A stretch of 64,000 bases of DNA from Actinoplanes ianthinogenes (GTDB taxonomy: Bacteria > Actinomycetota > Actinomycetes > Mycobacteriales > Micromonosporaceae), in contig NZ_AP023356.1 of NCBI RefSeq assembly GCF_018324205.1, positions 5,562,001-5,626,000 of the forward strand. The letters are read 5' to 3'. A program made the translations under genes and the position numbers. The notes under the pieces were generated by a model. That model did not search any database. It saw only the letters and a program-made list of their open reading frames with translations, and was not told the origin of the DNA. This document shows positions 51,571-60,724 of the stretch, piece after piece (position 1 is the stretch's first letter; the number at the start of each line of letters is the position of its first letter).

Positions 51571-53037
51571 ATGGTGCCGGTGAGACGTCGCTGGCTGTTC
51601 GCCGATCAGCTCGGGCCGCACTTCCTGGACGCGCCGGATCAGCCGGTGCTGCTGATCGAGTCCAAGGCGGTGTTCCGGCGCCGGGCCTTCCACCGGCAGA
51701 AGGCTCATCTGGTGCTCTCCGCGTTGCGGCACCGGGCCCGGGACGGCGACGTGCGGCTGGTGCGCGCGGAGACGTACGCCGAGGCGGTGTCCGAACCGCT
51801 CACCGTGTGCCATCCCACCTCCCGGGCCGCCCGCGGTCTGGTCCGGCGGCTGCCGGACGTGGAAATGCTGCCGCCGCGTGGCTTCGTCACCGCCCCGCCG
51901 GACTTCGTGCGCTGGGCGGGCGAGCGGGACCATCTGCGGCTGGAGGACTTCTACCGGTTCGCCCGGCGGCGCCACGAGGTGCTGATGGACGGCGGTGAAC
52001 CGGCCGGCGGCCGGTGGAACCTGGACGAGGAGAACCGGGAACCGCCGCCGCGCGGCGCCGGCCGGCTGGACGTCCCGCCGCCGCCCCCGATCGTCGAGGA
52101 CGAGATCGACGAGCAGGTCCGGACCGATCTGGACCGGTGGGCGCGGGACGACGGGATCACCTTCGTCGGCCGGGACGGGCCGCGCCTGTTCCCGGCGACC
52201 CGGGCGGAGGCGCTGGCCCGGCTGCGGCACTTCGTCGAGCACCGGCTGCCGGCGTTCGGGCCGTACGAGGACGCGATGCTGGCCGGCGACCCTTGGATGG
52301 CGCACAGCATGCTCAGCCCGGCGATCAACCTGGGCCTGCTCGATCCGGTCGAGGTGATCGACGCCGCCGAGCGGGCGTACCGGGCCGGGGACGCGCCGCT
52401 GGCCGGTGCCGAAGGGTTCATCCGGCAGATTCTCGGCTGGCGCGATTTCGTCTGGCACCTCTACTGGTATTTCGAGCCGGAGTACCGGGCGGCCAACGAG
52501 CTGGCCGCCCGCGGACAGCTGCCGAAGTGGTTCGCCGAGCTGAACGCCGACGCGGTGCAGGCGCGCTGCCTGGCCGATGTGCTGGCCGGGGTCCGGGATC
52601 GCGGCTGGGTGCACCACATCCCGCGGCTGATGGTGCTCGGCAACTACGCGATGCAGCGCGGCTGGCGGCCCGGCGCGGTCGCTGACTGGTTCCACCGCAG
52701 TTTCGTCGACGGGTACGAGTGGGTGATGACCGCGAACGTGGTCGGGATGAGCCAGTACGCCGACGGCGGCCGGATGAGCACGAAGCCGTACGCGGCCGGT
52801 GGCGCCTACCTGCACCGGATGAGCGATTACTGCGGCGGCTGCCGGTACGACCCGAAGGTCCGGGTGGGCGCGGACGCCTGCCCGTACACGGCCGGGTACT
52901 GGACCTTCCTGGCCCGGCACGAGCCGGAGCTGGCCGGCAACCATCGGCTGCGCCGGCCGCTGCAGGGCCTGCGCCGCCTCGGCGACCTGGAGGCGGTGCT
53001 GGAGCAGGAGAGGGCCCGCGGATCGCGGGCCCCCTGA
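51571..53037 (+). CDS. Fe-S cryptochrome/photolyase (FeS-BCP type)
   Basis: A 488-residue flavoprotein of the prokaryotic (6-4) photolyase/cryptochrome-related group. The N-terminus RRRWLFADQLGPHFLD and the antenna-binding domain precede an α-helical FAD domain with GWRDFVWHLYWYFEPEY and GMSQYADGGRMSTKPYAAGG. A C-terminal Cys set (YCGGCRYDPKVRVGADACP) plus one in AVQARCLADV would hold the [4Fe-4S] cluster of the class. It sits after purE. The start could alternatively be the GTG three codons downstream. Confidence 0.9.
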   Translation: MVPVRRRWLFADQLGPHFLDAPDQPVLLIESKAVFRRRAFHRQKAHLVLSALRHRARDGDVRLVRAETYAEAVSEPLTVCHPTSRAARGLVRRLPDVEMLPPRGFVTAPPDFVRWAGERDHLRLEDFYRFARRRHEVLMDGGEPAGGRWNLDEENREPPPRGAGRLDVPPPPPIVEDEIDEQVRTDLDRWARDDGITFVGRDGPRLFPATRAEALARLRHFVEHRLPAFGPYEDAMLAGDPWMAHSMLSPAINLGLLDPVEVIDAAERAYRAGDAPLAGAEGFIRQILGWRDFVWHLYWYFEPEYRAANELAARGQLPKWFAELNADAVQARCLADVLAGVRDRGWVHHIPRLMVLGNYAMQRGWRPGAVADWFHRSFVDGYEWVMTANVVGMSQYADGGRMSTKPYAAGGAYLHRMSDYCGGCRYDPKVRVGADACPYTAGYWTFLARHEPELAGNHRLRRPLQGLRRLGDLEAVLEQERARGSRAP

Positions 53038-53047
53038 GCCTCGCCGG

Positions 53048-56000
53048 TCAGCGCATCTGGGAGACGCGGGTGCGGAGTTCCTGGGTGCGGCGGCGGCTCT
53101 CGCTGGTCGCGCCCAGGAAGATCAGGATCACGCCGACCGGGACCAGCGTCACCCACGGGCCGCCCAGGCTGAAGACGAACTTCAGGGCCGCGACCACGGT
53201 GGCGAGGGTGCCGATCACGACCGGGGCCTGCTGGCGGGTGCGGGAGCCGATGATCAGGGTGGCCACGCCGCCGAGCAGCAGGAGCAGCGCCCGGATGTCC
53301 TGGTCGCCGCCGGCCAGGACGATGCCGATGGTCGGGACGAACGCGGCCAGCAGGGCCGGGCCGTACGCCGCCCAGCTGCTCAGCTCGGGGCGGTGGTGCG
53401 CCTCGACGATCCCGACCGCGAGGGCCAGGGCCGCGAACGGCAGCGTGTACGCCTCCGGCAGCGCCACCTCGGCGAGCGCGATGAACAGCCACCAGCCGAC
53501 GATCTCGAAGCCCACCGCCAGCCAGAACATGAAGCGGCGCTGGCTCGGCGTGCGGTCCGGGCGGGACGCGGTCAGGCCGAGCACGGCGCCCCAGGCGGCC
53601 AGCAGCGCGGCCAGGTGCGCCGGTGAGTCGAAGGCGAGCGCGCCGGCGATCGCGGCCGAGGCGTAACCGCTCCACTCCACGGTGACCGCCTCGGCGCGGT
53701 ACTGCGCCAGGCCGAGGCGGGGGAGCAGCGCCTCCAGGGCGAGCAACCCGGCGCCCACGGCGAGCACCCCGAATGCCGCCCAGTGCCGGTCCAGGCCCAG
53801 TGCCATCGCGCCGGCCAGCACGAACATCTGGCCCATCAGCGCGGCGAACAACCAGCCGAGCAGGCGGGCCGTCGAGGTGCGTCCGGCGATGGCGCCGACC
53901 AGGCCGACACCGACCGCGCTGCCCAGCGTGAACAGCGTCAGCTCGTCGGTGGCCAGACTGCCGGCCAGCCCGGCGCCACCGGCGAGCAGGCCGATCACGA
54001 ACACCACGGTGCGGGTGCCGCGCAGCAGCGGCGCCCGGCTCGCGGCGGGTGGCAGGGTGAGCGCCAGGCCGAGCATCGAGATGGTGAAGACCACCAGCGC
54101 CGCGCCGGTCGCCGCCGGGAAGCCGGCGTGCAGCGCGATCGGGGTGATCAGCAGGGTGAGCGCCACCCCGGGCAGGATCACCGGGACGGTCTCGGCCGGG
54201 CGGCCGCCGAAGCCGAGCGCGGCCAACGCGGCCGCGCCGGTGAGCAGCACCGCGGCCAGGGCGCTGGTCGCGTCGACGTTCCCCGCGTCCGGGGTGACCA
54301 GTGCCGGGACCGGGCCCTGCCAGATGGCGCTGAGCTGTTTCATCGGGTCGAGCAGCGCCGCGCGCAGGGCCGGGGCGAGCGAGAAGAGCGCCAGCACGGT
54401 GGGCAGCAGGGCGAGCATCACCGCGCCGGTGGCCGGGTCCTGGAGCCAGCGCTGGTACAGACCGCCGCCACGGAACCGGCGGGCCCGGTGGTAGCGGATG
54501 TCGCCGGCCGGGAACTCGTCGACCACCGACGGCCGCAGCGGCATCGGGACGGCGCCGCGCAGCATCTCGGCGAGCACGCCGAGCAGGGCGGCAGCCGCCG
54601 CGTAGAGCGCCGTCGGGTAGTCCGTCCCGACCGACACCAGTGCGGTCACCGTCGAGCCGAGCACCAGGCCGATGGTGGCCCAGGGCAGGTATTGCGGGAC
54701 GTGCCGGCCGAACAGGGCGAGCAGCGCCAGCCCGAGGGCCGAACCGGCCAGCGCAGCGGTCAGCACCACCTGGGCGTCGGGGCTCCGGTCGGCGGCGAAC
54801 GCGGCGAACACGCCGGGCAGGGCGAGCAGCACGGCCCCGGTGGCGGCCCCGCCGATCTGGGCCCGGTGGTCGGGGAGCAGGCCGTATTCCGCGTCGCGGA
54901 CCTGGGGGATCCGGGCGGTGACCGCGACCAGCGAGCCGAGCAGCACCACGGTGAGCAGGGCCATCCCGGTCGACCAGGGGCGGGCCAGGCCGACCGCGGC
55001 GGCGTGCAGCAAGACCACGCCGGCGACCGTGGCACGGGCCCGGGCCGCGTGCGGGTCGGTGGTGGCCAGGGCGGCCATCGCGTACGCGGTGGCCACCGCG
55101 GCGCCGATCAGCAGCGGGGACCACCAGGGCAGGCCGAGCGCCCAGGGGGTGCCCATCGCGGCCAGCGCGGCGCAGATCCCGGAGGCGTAGTGCGACCATG
55201 GCTTGGGCAGCGCGATGGCGGCCGTGATGGCGACCATGACCAGCGCGAACGGGGCCTGCCAGGCGCCCGCCGGCGGGTTGGTGACGAAGGTGTCGACGTC
55301 GAAGTCCCACAGCGGGCCGGGCGCGGACAGGATCCGCAGACTGCCGCCGACCGCCTGCCAGCCGGCCAGCCCGGCGACCACCAGCGTGGCGATCGCCAGG
55401 CCGCGGGACGGACCGCGTTTCCAGTCGTCCATCAGCACGGTCACGCCCATGCCGACCAGCAGCACGACCACGCCGGCCACGGCCAGCGGAGCGTTCGGGA
55501 AGGCGAGCGCGGCGACCCGCGCCAGCGCGCCGCAGATCGCCACGGTGGCGGCCGCGGCGGCCAGGTCCGGGCCGTCCAGGTCCCGATCGGTACGACCCCG
55601 GTTGTCGATCGTCTTGGCGAGGAACAGCAGCACCGCCGCGCCGAGCAGCAGCGCGCCGACACACACGTCGGGAATCGTCCGGCCGGGCGCGAACAGCGCG
55701 GCCGCCGCCATCGCGAGCGCGCCGACGCCGGTGCCCACGGTCAGCGGGAAGCTGATCTCCCGGCGGGCCACCTGGAACACCGCGGCGTAGCTGAGCGTGC
55801 CGGCCACCGCGAGGAACCCGGCGGCCAGCGCCGGGACGGTGGCCGCGGCGGTGGGCGGCGGACCCTGCCCGGTGTCCGAGATGGCCAGGGCGGCGGTCAC
55901 CGCGGCGCCCGGGATGGCCAGCGCGGCCGCTCCGGAAGCCCAGTCCCCGACCACCCAGGCGAACAACCGGACCGGGATCTGCCGGGCCGCGATGGTCACC

Positions 56001-57967
56001 ATCACGCCGGCGCCGGCCAGCGCGGTCAGCACCGCGGCGGTCAGCCAGGTGGCGGCGAGCGCGGCACCGGCCCCGAACAGGCCGACCACGCCGGCCGCGG
56101 CGACGTGCGTGATCGCGATCCGGTGGGTGCTGGCCCAGAGGCCGGCCCCGCCCAGCCCGATCGACGCCAGCACCAGCGGCCAGGGGGCCTCGGACCAGTT
56201 CAGCCCGAGCGAGACGGGCAGCGCCAGGGCGGTCATCGCGATGCCGATCACGGCGCCCTCGTGCCGGATGGATGCCGGCAGCGCGAGGGCCGCGGCGATC
56301 GTCACCAGCAGCGCGCTGAACGCGAGCAGCCAGCCGGCCGGGCCGACCGCCTCGGCCATCGTCCGGGTGTACTCGGCGGCGTCGGCGTGCCAGATCGGGC
56401 GGGCCGCGGCCACCGGGGCGATCGCGGCGCGGATCGCGTCGAGCGCCACCAGCAGGCCGATCAGGCCCAGGGCGGCGGTGGAGGCATACTGCGGGCCGCT
56501 GCGCACGTTCGCCGGGAGCAGGCCGACCACGGCGCCGGTGAGCGCCACCGCGGCGGCCGCGATCACCAGTGTCCAGCGGGGGTCGATCACCGCGGCCACC
56601 CGGGCCGCCGCGCCGATCACCGCGAGGGTGAGCACGCCGCCGGCGATGTGCCGGGCCAGCGGGTGGTCGAGCAGCTGGGCGGCGGCCACCACGGTGCCCG
56701 CCGCGGCGATCAGGATCAGGCCGGAGCGCAGCGCGTCCGGCACCGCTTGCGCCTGGAGCAGGGCCACCGAGGAGAAGAACAGGGCGGCCGCCGAGGCGAG
56801 GCAGAGCAGGGCGAAGGTCAGCTCGCGCAGCCAGTTCGCGGACGGTGGGACGGCCGGCGGGGCGAGTGGGACGGACCCGGCCGCCTCGGCGCCCTCCGGC
56901 CGCGGGCCGGGGAAGATCCGGGTCGGGATCCAGCGGCGGCGTTTCGGCTGGAGGCCGGGGATGACCAGGTCCGGCTCCTCCGGCAGGGACTCCGGCCGGG
57001 TGGCGCTATCCGGGCGGGCCTCCGTCCCGGACTCGGGGAGCCGGTCGGCGGTGGTCGGCCGGCCCAGCGGCCAGCGCGGCACCAGCCGGCCCCGGCGGAT
57101 CACCCGGGTGAGCAGCAGCAGGTCGAGGACGGCCACCACGGTCAGCGCCATGCCCCAGCCGGCCGGGCTCTCGATCAACGGGTACGCCAGCAGGGGCGCC
57201 ACCGGCTGGGTGAAGATCACCGTGGCGTACCGCGGGATGGCCAGGCGGGTGGCGCCGGCGTAGACGAAGCTGGCGATCGCGGCGACCGCGAAGGTGATCC
57301 CCAGATAGAGCGGGGTGGCCACGTCCGGCCCGCCGGCCAGCGCGCTGCCGTGCAGCGTGTACAGCGTCATCGGCAGCAGGATCAGGCCGATCGCGGCGAT
57401 CGTCTCGGCGGTCGAGGTCAGCGTGCGGCGGGCCACGCCGGGCGCGACGGTCAGCGCGATCGCGGTGAACAGGGCCAGGATCACGGCCCGGGCGACCGGG
57501 TTGGAGAACGCCACCCCGGCGAAGACCACGGCGGCCACGCCGATCAGCAGCGCGCCGAGGCCGAGCAGCAGGTTCTGCACGGACTGGGTGGACGCCTCCG
57601 GCGGGTGCTCCATCGGCGCGAGCGGCTCGCGGGGCGGGCGGCGCTCGCCGCCGGGCGGGGTGGCCGGACGGCGGGGCGGGCCGGTCCGCGGCGGGGGCGG
57701 TGGCGGCTCCTCCGGGCCGGTCGCACGGGTGCCGGGTGGCGGCGGTGGCGGGTAGTCACCGGTGTCCGGTCGCGGCCGGCGGGTTTTCCCCGCCTTCTGC
57801 TTCTGCGCGTGCGCCAGGATGTCGCGCTGGAACTGAGCGGCCTGGATCTTGCTGGCGATCTTGGTGCGGGTGGCGGCGGCGTCCATGTCCTGCACCTTGA
57901 GCGCCGCGATCGAGGCGTCGATCCGAGCCAGTTCGTCCTGATAGTCGGGCTCGTCAGCCTTGGCCAC
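53048..57967 (-). CDS. Giant polytopic membrane protein (SCO7613 C-terminal-domain type)
   Basis: A 1639-residue protein, one of the longest here. The N-terminus (residues 1–50) is charged and coiled-coil-like (YQDELARIDASIAAL), then a Pro-rich linker (about 65–125), and after that some 40 or more hydrophobic helices rich in Ala, Val and Leu, broken by a charged loop near residues 310–370. It resembles the actinomycete membrane proteins annotated with an SCO7613 C-terminal domain. No catalytic motif is seen. It stands between purE–photolyase and fadE25, a position vacant in mycobacteria. Confidence 0.86.
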   Translation of the reverse strand: MAKADEPDYQDELARIDASIAALKVQDMDAAATRTKIASKIQAAQFQRDILAHAQKQKAGKTRRPRPDTGDYPPPPPPGTRATGPEEPPPPPPRTGPPRRPATPPGGERRPPREPLAPMEHPPEASTQSVQNLLLGLGALLIGVAAVVFAGVAFSNPVARAVILALFTAIALTVAPGVARRTLTSTAETIAAIGLILLPMTLYTLHGSALAGGPDVATPLYLGITFAVAAIASFVYAGATRLAIPRYATVIFTQPVAPLLAYPLIESPAGWGMALTVVAVLDLLLLTRVIRRGRLVPRWPLGRPTTADRLPESGTEARPDSATRPESLPEEPDLVIPGLQPKRRRWIPTRIFPGPRPEGAEAAGSVPLAPPAVPPSANWLRELTFALLCLASAAALFFSSVALLQAQAVPDALRSGLILIAAAGTVVAAAQLLDHPLARHIAGGVLTLAVIGAAARVAAVIDPRWTLVIAAAAVALTGAVVGLLPANVRSGPQYASTAALGLIGLLVALDAIRAAIAPVAAARPIWHADAAEYTRTMAEAVGPAGWLLAFSALLVTIAAALALPASIRHEGAVIGIAMTALALPVSLGLNWSEAPWPLVLASIGLGGAGLWASTHRIAITHVAAAGVVGLFGAGAALAATWLTAAVLTALAGAGVMVTIAARQIPVRLFAWVVGDWASGAAALAIPGAAVTAALAISDTGQGPPPTAAATVPALAAGFLAVAGTLSYAAVFQVARREISFPLTVGTGVGALAMAAAALFAPGRTIPDVCVGALLLGAAVLLFLAKTIDNRGRTDRDLDGPDLAAAAATVAICGALARVAALAFPNAPLAVAGVVVLLVGMGVTVLMDDWKRGPSRGLAIATLVVAGLAGWQAVGGSLRILSAPGPLWDFDVDTFVTNPPAGAWQAPFALVMVAITAAIALPKPWSHYASGICAALAAMGTPWALGLPWWSPLLIGAAVATAYAMAALATTDPHAARARATVAGVVLLHAAAVGLARPWSTGMALLTVVLLGSLVAVTARIPQVRDAEYGLLPDHRAQIGGAATGAVLLALPGVFAAFAADRSPDAQVVLTAALAGSALGLALLALFGRHVPQYLPWATIGLVLGSTVTALVSVGTDYPTALYAAAAALLGVLAEMLRGAVPMPLRPSVVDEFPAGDIRYHRARRFRGGGLYQRWLQDPATGAVMLALLPTVLALFSLAPALRAALLDPMKQLSAIWQGPVPALVTPDAGNVDATSALAAVLLTGAAALAALGFGGRPAETVPVILPGVALTLLITPIALHAGFPAATGAALVVFTISMLGLALTLPPAASRAPLLRGTRTVVFVIGLLAGGAGLAGSLATDELTLFTLGSAVGVGLVGAIAGRTSTARLLGWLFAALMGQMFVLAGAMALGLDRHWAAFGVLAVGAGLLALEALLPRLGLAQYRAEAVTVEWSGYASAAIAGALAFDSPAHLAALLAAWGAVLGLTASRPDRTPSQRRFMFWLAVGFEIVGWWLFIALAEVALPEAYTLPFAALALAVGIVEAHHRPELSSWAAYGPALLAAFVPTIGIVLAGGDQDIRALLLLLGGVATLIIGSRTRQQAPVVIGTLATVVAALKFVFSLGGPWVTLVPVGVILIFLGATSESRRRTQELRTRVSQMR

Positions 57968-58118
57968 GGGACCTCCTCGCCAGCGCTTCGCTCCGTAGTT
58001 AGAGCATGCCCGGTTGCGACACCATTAGAACAGTCTCAAGCGGGTGGAGAGCTACTGAAACGACCCCGAACCCGGCAGCGATATTCGGCACAGAGCCGGT
58101 TCCCTTGCCCACGGCACG

Positions 58119-58132
58119 CTACGCGCCAGTAA
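58119..58132. promoter_or_regulatory. Candidate operator upstream of fadE25
   Basis: The sequence ctacgcgccagtaa reads TTACTGGCGCGTAG on the other strand and matches the palindrome in front of the thiolase (TTACTGGTAAGTAA) at 10 of 14 positions, with CCAGTAACAT identical in both. It lies 42 bases before the fadE25 start. Confidence 0.4.
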
Positions 58133-58174
58133 CATTGCGGCCGGGTCCGTTGCTGAGGGAAGGTTAAGGCGAGC

Positions 58175-59329
58175 ATGACTGATTTCGATGTCTACCGGCT
58201 GCCGGAGGATCACGAGACCATCCGCGCCGCGGTGCGCGAGGTCTGTGACGCCCGGGTGGCTCCGAATGCCGCCGAGGCCGACGAGACCGGGGAGTTCCCC
58301 AAGGCGTCGTACGACGCGTTGCGCTCCTCCGACTTCCACGCACCGCACATCCCGGTCGAGTACGGCGGGGCCGGCGCGGACGCCCTGGCCACCGCCATCG
58401 TGATCGAGGAGGTGGCGCGGGCCTGTGCCTCGTCGTCGCTGATCCCGGCGGTCAACAAGCTCGGCTCGCTGCCGCTGATCCTGTCGGCCTCCGAGGAGCT
58501 CAAGCAGAAGTACCTGTCGAAGGTGGCGGCCGGCGAGGGGATGTTCTCCTACTGCCTGTCCGAGCCGGAGGCCGGTTCCGACGCCGCGTCGATGACCACC
58601 CGGGCCGTGCGTGACGGCGACTTCTGGGTCCTCAACGGCGTGAAGCGGTGGATCACCAACGCCGGGGTGTCGGAGTTCTACACGGTGTTCGCGGTCACCG
58701 ACCCGGCCGCGCGGTCGCGGGGCATCTCGGCGTTCGTGGTGGAGAAGTCCGACCCGGGCGTGAGCTTCGGGGCGCCGGAGAAGAAGCTGGGGATCAAGGG
58801 GTCGCCGACCCGCGAGGTGTACTTCGACAACGTGCGGATCCCGGCGGACCGGATGATCGGCGCGGAGGGCACCGGGTTCGCCACGGCGATGAAGACCCTG
58901 GACCACACCCGGGTGACGATCGCGGCGCAGGCGATCGGGATCGCGCAGGGCGCGCTGGACTTCGCCCTGCAGTACGCGAAGGACCGTAAGCAGTTCGGCA
59001 AGTCGATCGCCGAGTTCCAGGGCTTGCAGTTCATGCTCGCCGACATGGGCATGAAGCTGGAGGCGGCCCGGCAGCTCACCTATGCCGCGGCCGGCAAGAG
59101 CGAGCGCGGCGACGCGGACCTGACCTACTTCGGCGCGGCCGCGAAGTGTTTCGCCTCGGACGTGGCCATGGAGATCACCACGGACGCGGTGCAGATCCTG
59201 GGTGGGTACGGGTACACCCGCGACTACCCGGTCGAGCGGATGATGCGGGACGCGAAGATCACCCAGATCTACGAGGGCACCAACCAGGTGCAGCGGATCG
59301 TGATGGCGCGGCAGCTTCTGAAGGGCTGA
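58175..59329 (+). CDS. fadE25: Acyl-CoA dehydrogenase (FadE25-like)
   Basis: A 384-residue FAD enzyme that oxidises acyl-CoA to 2-enoyl-CoA. Family motifs are FSYCLSEPEAGSDAASM (FAD/substrate), VLNGVKRWITNAG, and RDAKITQIYEGTNQVQRIVMAR with the catalytic-base Glu near residue 365. It corresponds in position to M. tuberculosis fadE25 beside purE–purK. It follows a ribosome site GAAGG. A perfect hairpin terminator follows. Confidence 0.93.
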   Translation: MTDFDVYRLPEDHETIRAAVREVCDARVAPNAAEADETGEFPKASYDALRSSDFHAPHIPVEYGGAGADALATAIVIEEVARACASSSLIPAVNKLGSLPLILSASEELKQKYLSKVAAGEGMFSYCLSEPEAGSDAASMTTRAVRDGDFWVLNGVKRWITNAGVSEFYTVFAVTDPAARSRGISAFVVEKSDPGVSFGAPEKKLGIKGSPTREVYFDNVRIPADRMIGAEGTGFATAMKTLDHTRVTIAAQAIGIAQGALDFALQYAKDRKQFGKSIAEFQGLQFMLADMGMKLEAARQLTYAAAGKSERGDADLTYFGAAAKCFASDVAMEITTDAVQILGGYGYTRDYPVERMMRDAKITQIYEGTNQVQRIVMARQLLKG

Positions 59330-59359
59330 AAGCGGCTGTTTGAGCAGCTCAGATATTTT

Positions 59360-59390
59360 GTGGCCGGGCGTGCGCGCCCGGCCACTTTCT
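59360..59390 (+). terminator. Intrinsic terminator of fadE25
   Basis: Perfect 11-bp arms gtggccgggcg/cgcccggccac with loop tgcg, followed by TTTCT, 30 bases after the stop. Confidence 0.88.
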
Positions 59391-59463
59391 GTGTCCGTCC
59401 ACGTTGATCCGATGTGGACAGCTGAAGGTCAGGCGGCGGCGTTGGCCCTGAGGGCAGCTCGGG

Positions 59464-59871
59464 TCAGGTCTGCTCGCTGTAGGGCGTCATCTGGAAGCTG
59501 ACGAACCGCCAGCCGCGGTGGTTGTCGCGGCGCAGGACCTGGGTGGCCACGCCGGCGAGGGTGCGTTGACCGCCGTCGGGTGTTCGTATCAGGTTGGTGA
59601 GCGGGCCGGTCATGACCGCGACGTCGCCGATGAGCCGGATGGTGAGCTCGCCGCGGGTGATGCGGAGGTAGGGCCGGCGGTTGGCGGTGTGCTCCAGCAA
59701 CTGCGTCTTGGTGTGGGTGATGCCGTGCGCGTGGGTGTGTACGAGCGTGTCGTCGAAGAGGTCATCGAGTGTCTCCAGATCCACGTCGACGAGCGCTCGT
59801 TGCCGGCGTTGCTCGATGGCGTGCAGGTCCGTGGTCACCTGCTCGTCGGGCGGCTGAACGGTGGTGCTCAT
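59464..59871 (-). CDS. NTF2-like (SnoaL/DUF4440) protein
   Basis: A 135-residue α+β-barrel protein. The pattern EQRRQRALVDVDLETLDDLFDDTLVHTHAHG followed by TQLLEHTANRRPYLRIT and a sheet (LIRTPDGGQRTLAGVATQVLRR) is typical of DUF4440/NTF2-like proteins, which may be small ketosteroid-isomerase-like enzymes or ligand-binding proteins. Its ATG overlaps the stop of a small upstream ORF (ATGA), so the two are coupled. Confidence 0.85.
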   Translation of the reverse strand: MSTTVQPPDEQVTTDLHAIEQRRQRALVDVDLETLDDLFDDTLVHTHAHGITHTKTQLLEHTANRRPYLRITRGELTIRLIGDVAVMTGPLTNLIRTPDGGQRTLAGVATQVLRRDNHRGWRFVSFQMTPYSEQT

Positions 59872-60029
59872 GCGGGCTCCTGGCGGGTGCGGTGGTCGGT
59901 GCGTGATCCGATGTCGAAGACGTGGAGACCGAAGCTCCGGTCCGTGAACAGGATGTGCTTCGTGTAGCCGATCTTGTGGGTGCGGCGGCCGCCGGCGACC
60001 CGAACCGGGGTGTGGCCGGTGCTGGTCAC
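59868..60029 (-). CDS. 53-residue ORF coupled to the NTF2-like gene
   Basis: This short ORF starts at a GTG (60029) five bases after GGAGGTGAATC, a perfect ribosome site, and its TGA overlaps the next ATG by ATGA. The product reads VTSTGHTPVRVAGGRRTHKI and continues GYTKHILFTDRSFGLHVFDI before ending GSRTDHRTRQEPA. It is basic and has no recognised domain. It could be a small partner of the NTF2-like protein, a leader peptide or the remnant of a longer gene. The ribosome site and overlap argue that it is translated. Confidence 0.58.
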   Translation of the reverse strand: MTSTGHTPVRVAGGRRTHKIGYTKHILFTDRSFGLHVFDIGSRTDHRTRQEPA

Positions 60030-60195
60030 GATTCACCTCCACGAGCGTCCGGTCGAACGTAGGCAACGTCGGCCGGACCGGCGCAGTCACCTGAACAGGG
60101 GGCCATCACGCTGCCGCCGGAGCGGCGAGAATGAGCGGGCGGAATTCGACATCAGGCGGATGGACGTACAAATCAGCCAGAAAGGGTGTGGCCTT

Positions 60196-60561
60196 GTGAA
60201 TTTCAAGCGTCGGACGATCGTTTTCGAGGCGGCCGATATCGAGGCGGAGAGCGCATTCTGGGCGGGACTCCTGGACGGCTCCGTCGAGGCGAAGGACGGC
60301 TGGCACAACGTCTGGGTCGACGGCGACTGGCACCTGGCGGTCCAGCTCGTGCCCGATCATGTGCCACCCGTGTGGCCCGAAGGCGGACCGTCACAGCAGG
60401 TCCACCTCGACTTCTACCTCGAGGACCTCGAGGCCGCGCACGAGAAGACGCTCAAGTTGGGCGGGCGGCTGTTGAAGGCGGTCGATGATCCGGCCGCACG
60501 GAAGGGGTTCCGGGTCTACGCGGATCCGGCCGGCCACACCTTCTGTCTCGCCTGGCCGTAG
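60196..60561 (+). CDS. VOC-superfamily (glyoxalase/bleomycin-resistance-like) protein
   Basis: A 121-residue βαβββ-fold protein. The halves are recognisable in RTIVFEAADIEAESAFWAGLL and HLDFYLEDLEAAHEKTLKLGGRLL, ending YADPAGHTFCLAWP. The metal-type His and Glu positions are only partly present, so a binding or isomerase role cannot be decided. The GTG at 60196 follows AAAGGG. Divergent from the 53-residue ORF by 166 bases. Confidence 0.84.
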   Translation: MNFKRRTIVFEAADIEAESAFWAGLLDGSVEAKDGWHNVWVDGDWHLAVQLVPDHVPPVWPEGGPSQQVHLDFYLEDLEAAHEKTLKLGGRLLKAVDDPAARKGFRVYADPAGHTFCLAWP

Positions 60562-60724
60562 GGCGACCAACGGATCGGTAAGCGGTGCGGAGCGTTGTGC
60601 GGGGACACCGCACCGCTTCGGCCTGGCGTCAACTGCTCGGCAACACAGACGAGTGGGCCCGAGCCGACGGCGGTCAGCATGATCGAGGCGGCTGTCGCAG
60701 ACGGCTCAGACGTGCGACCGTCGC

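Noticed and set aside
53783..58132. 1449-codon plus-strand frame opposite the giant membrane protein
   Set aside because: Same mirror effect; the translation is a Gln/Arg/Gly/His-rich string with no fold, while the minus strand gives clear membrane helices.
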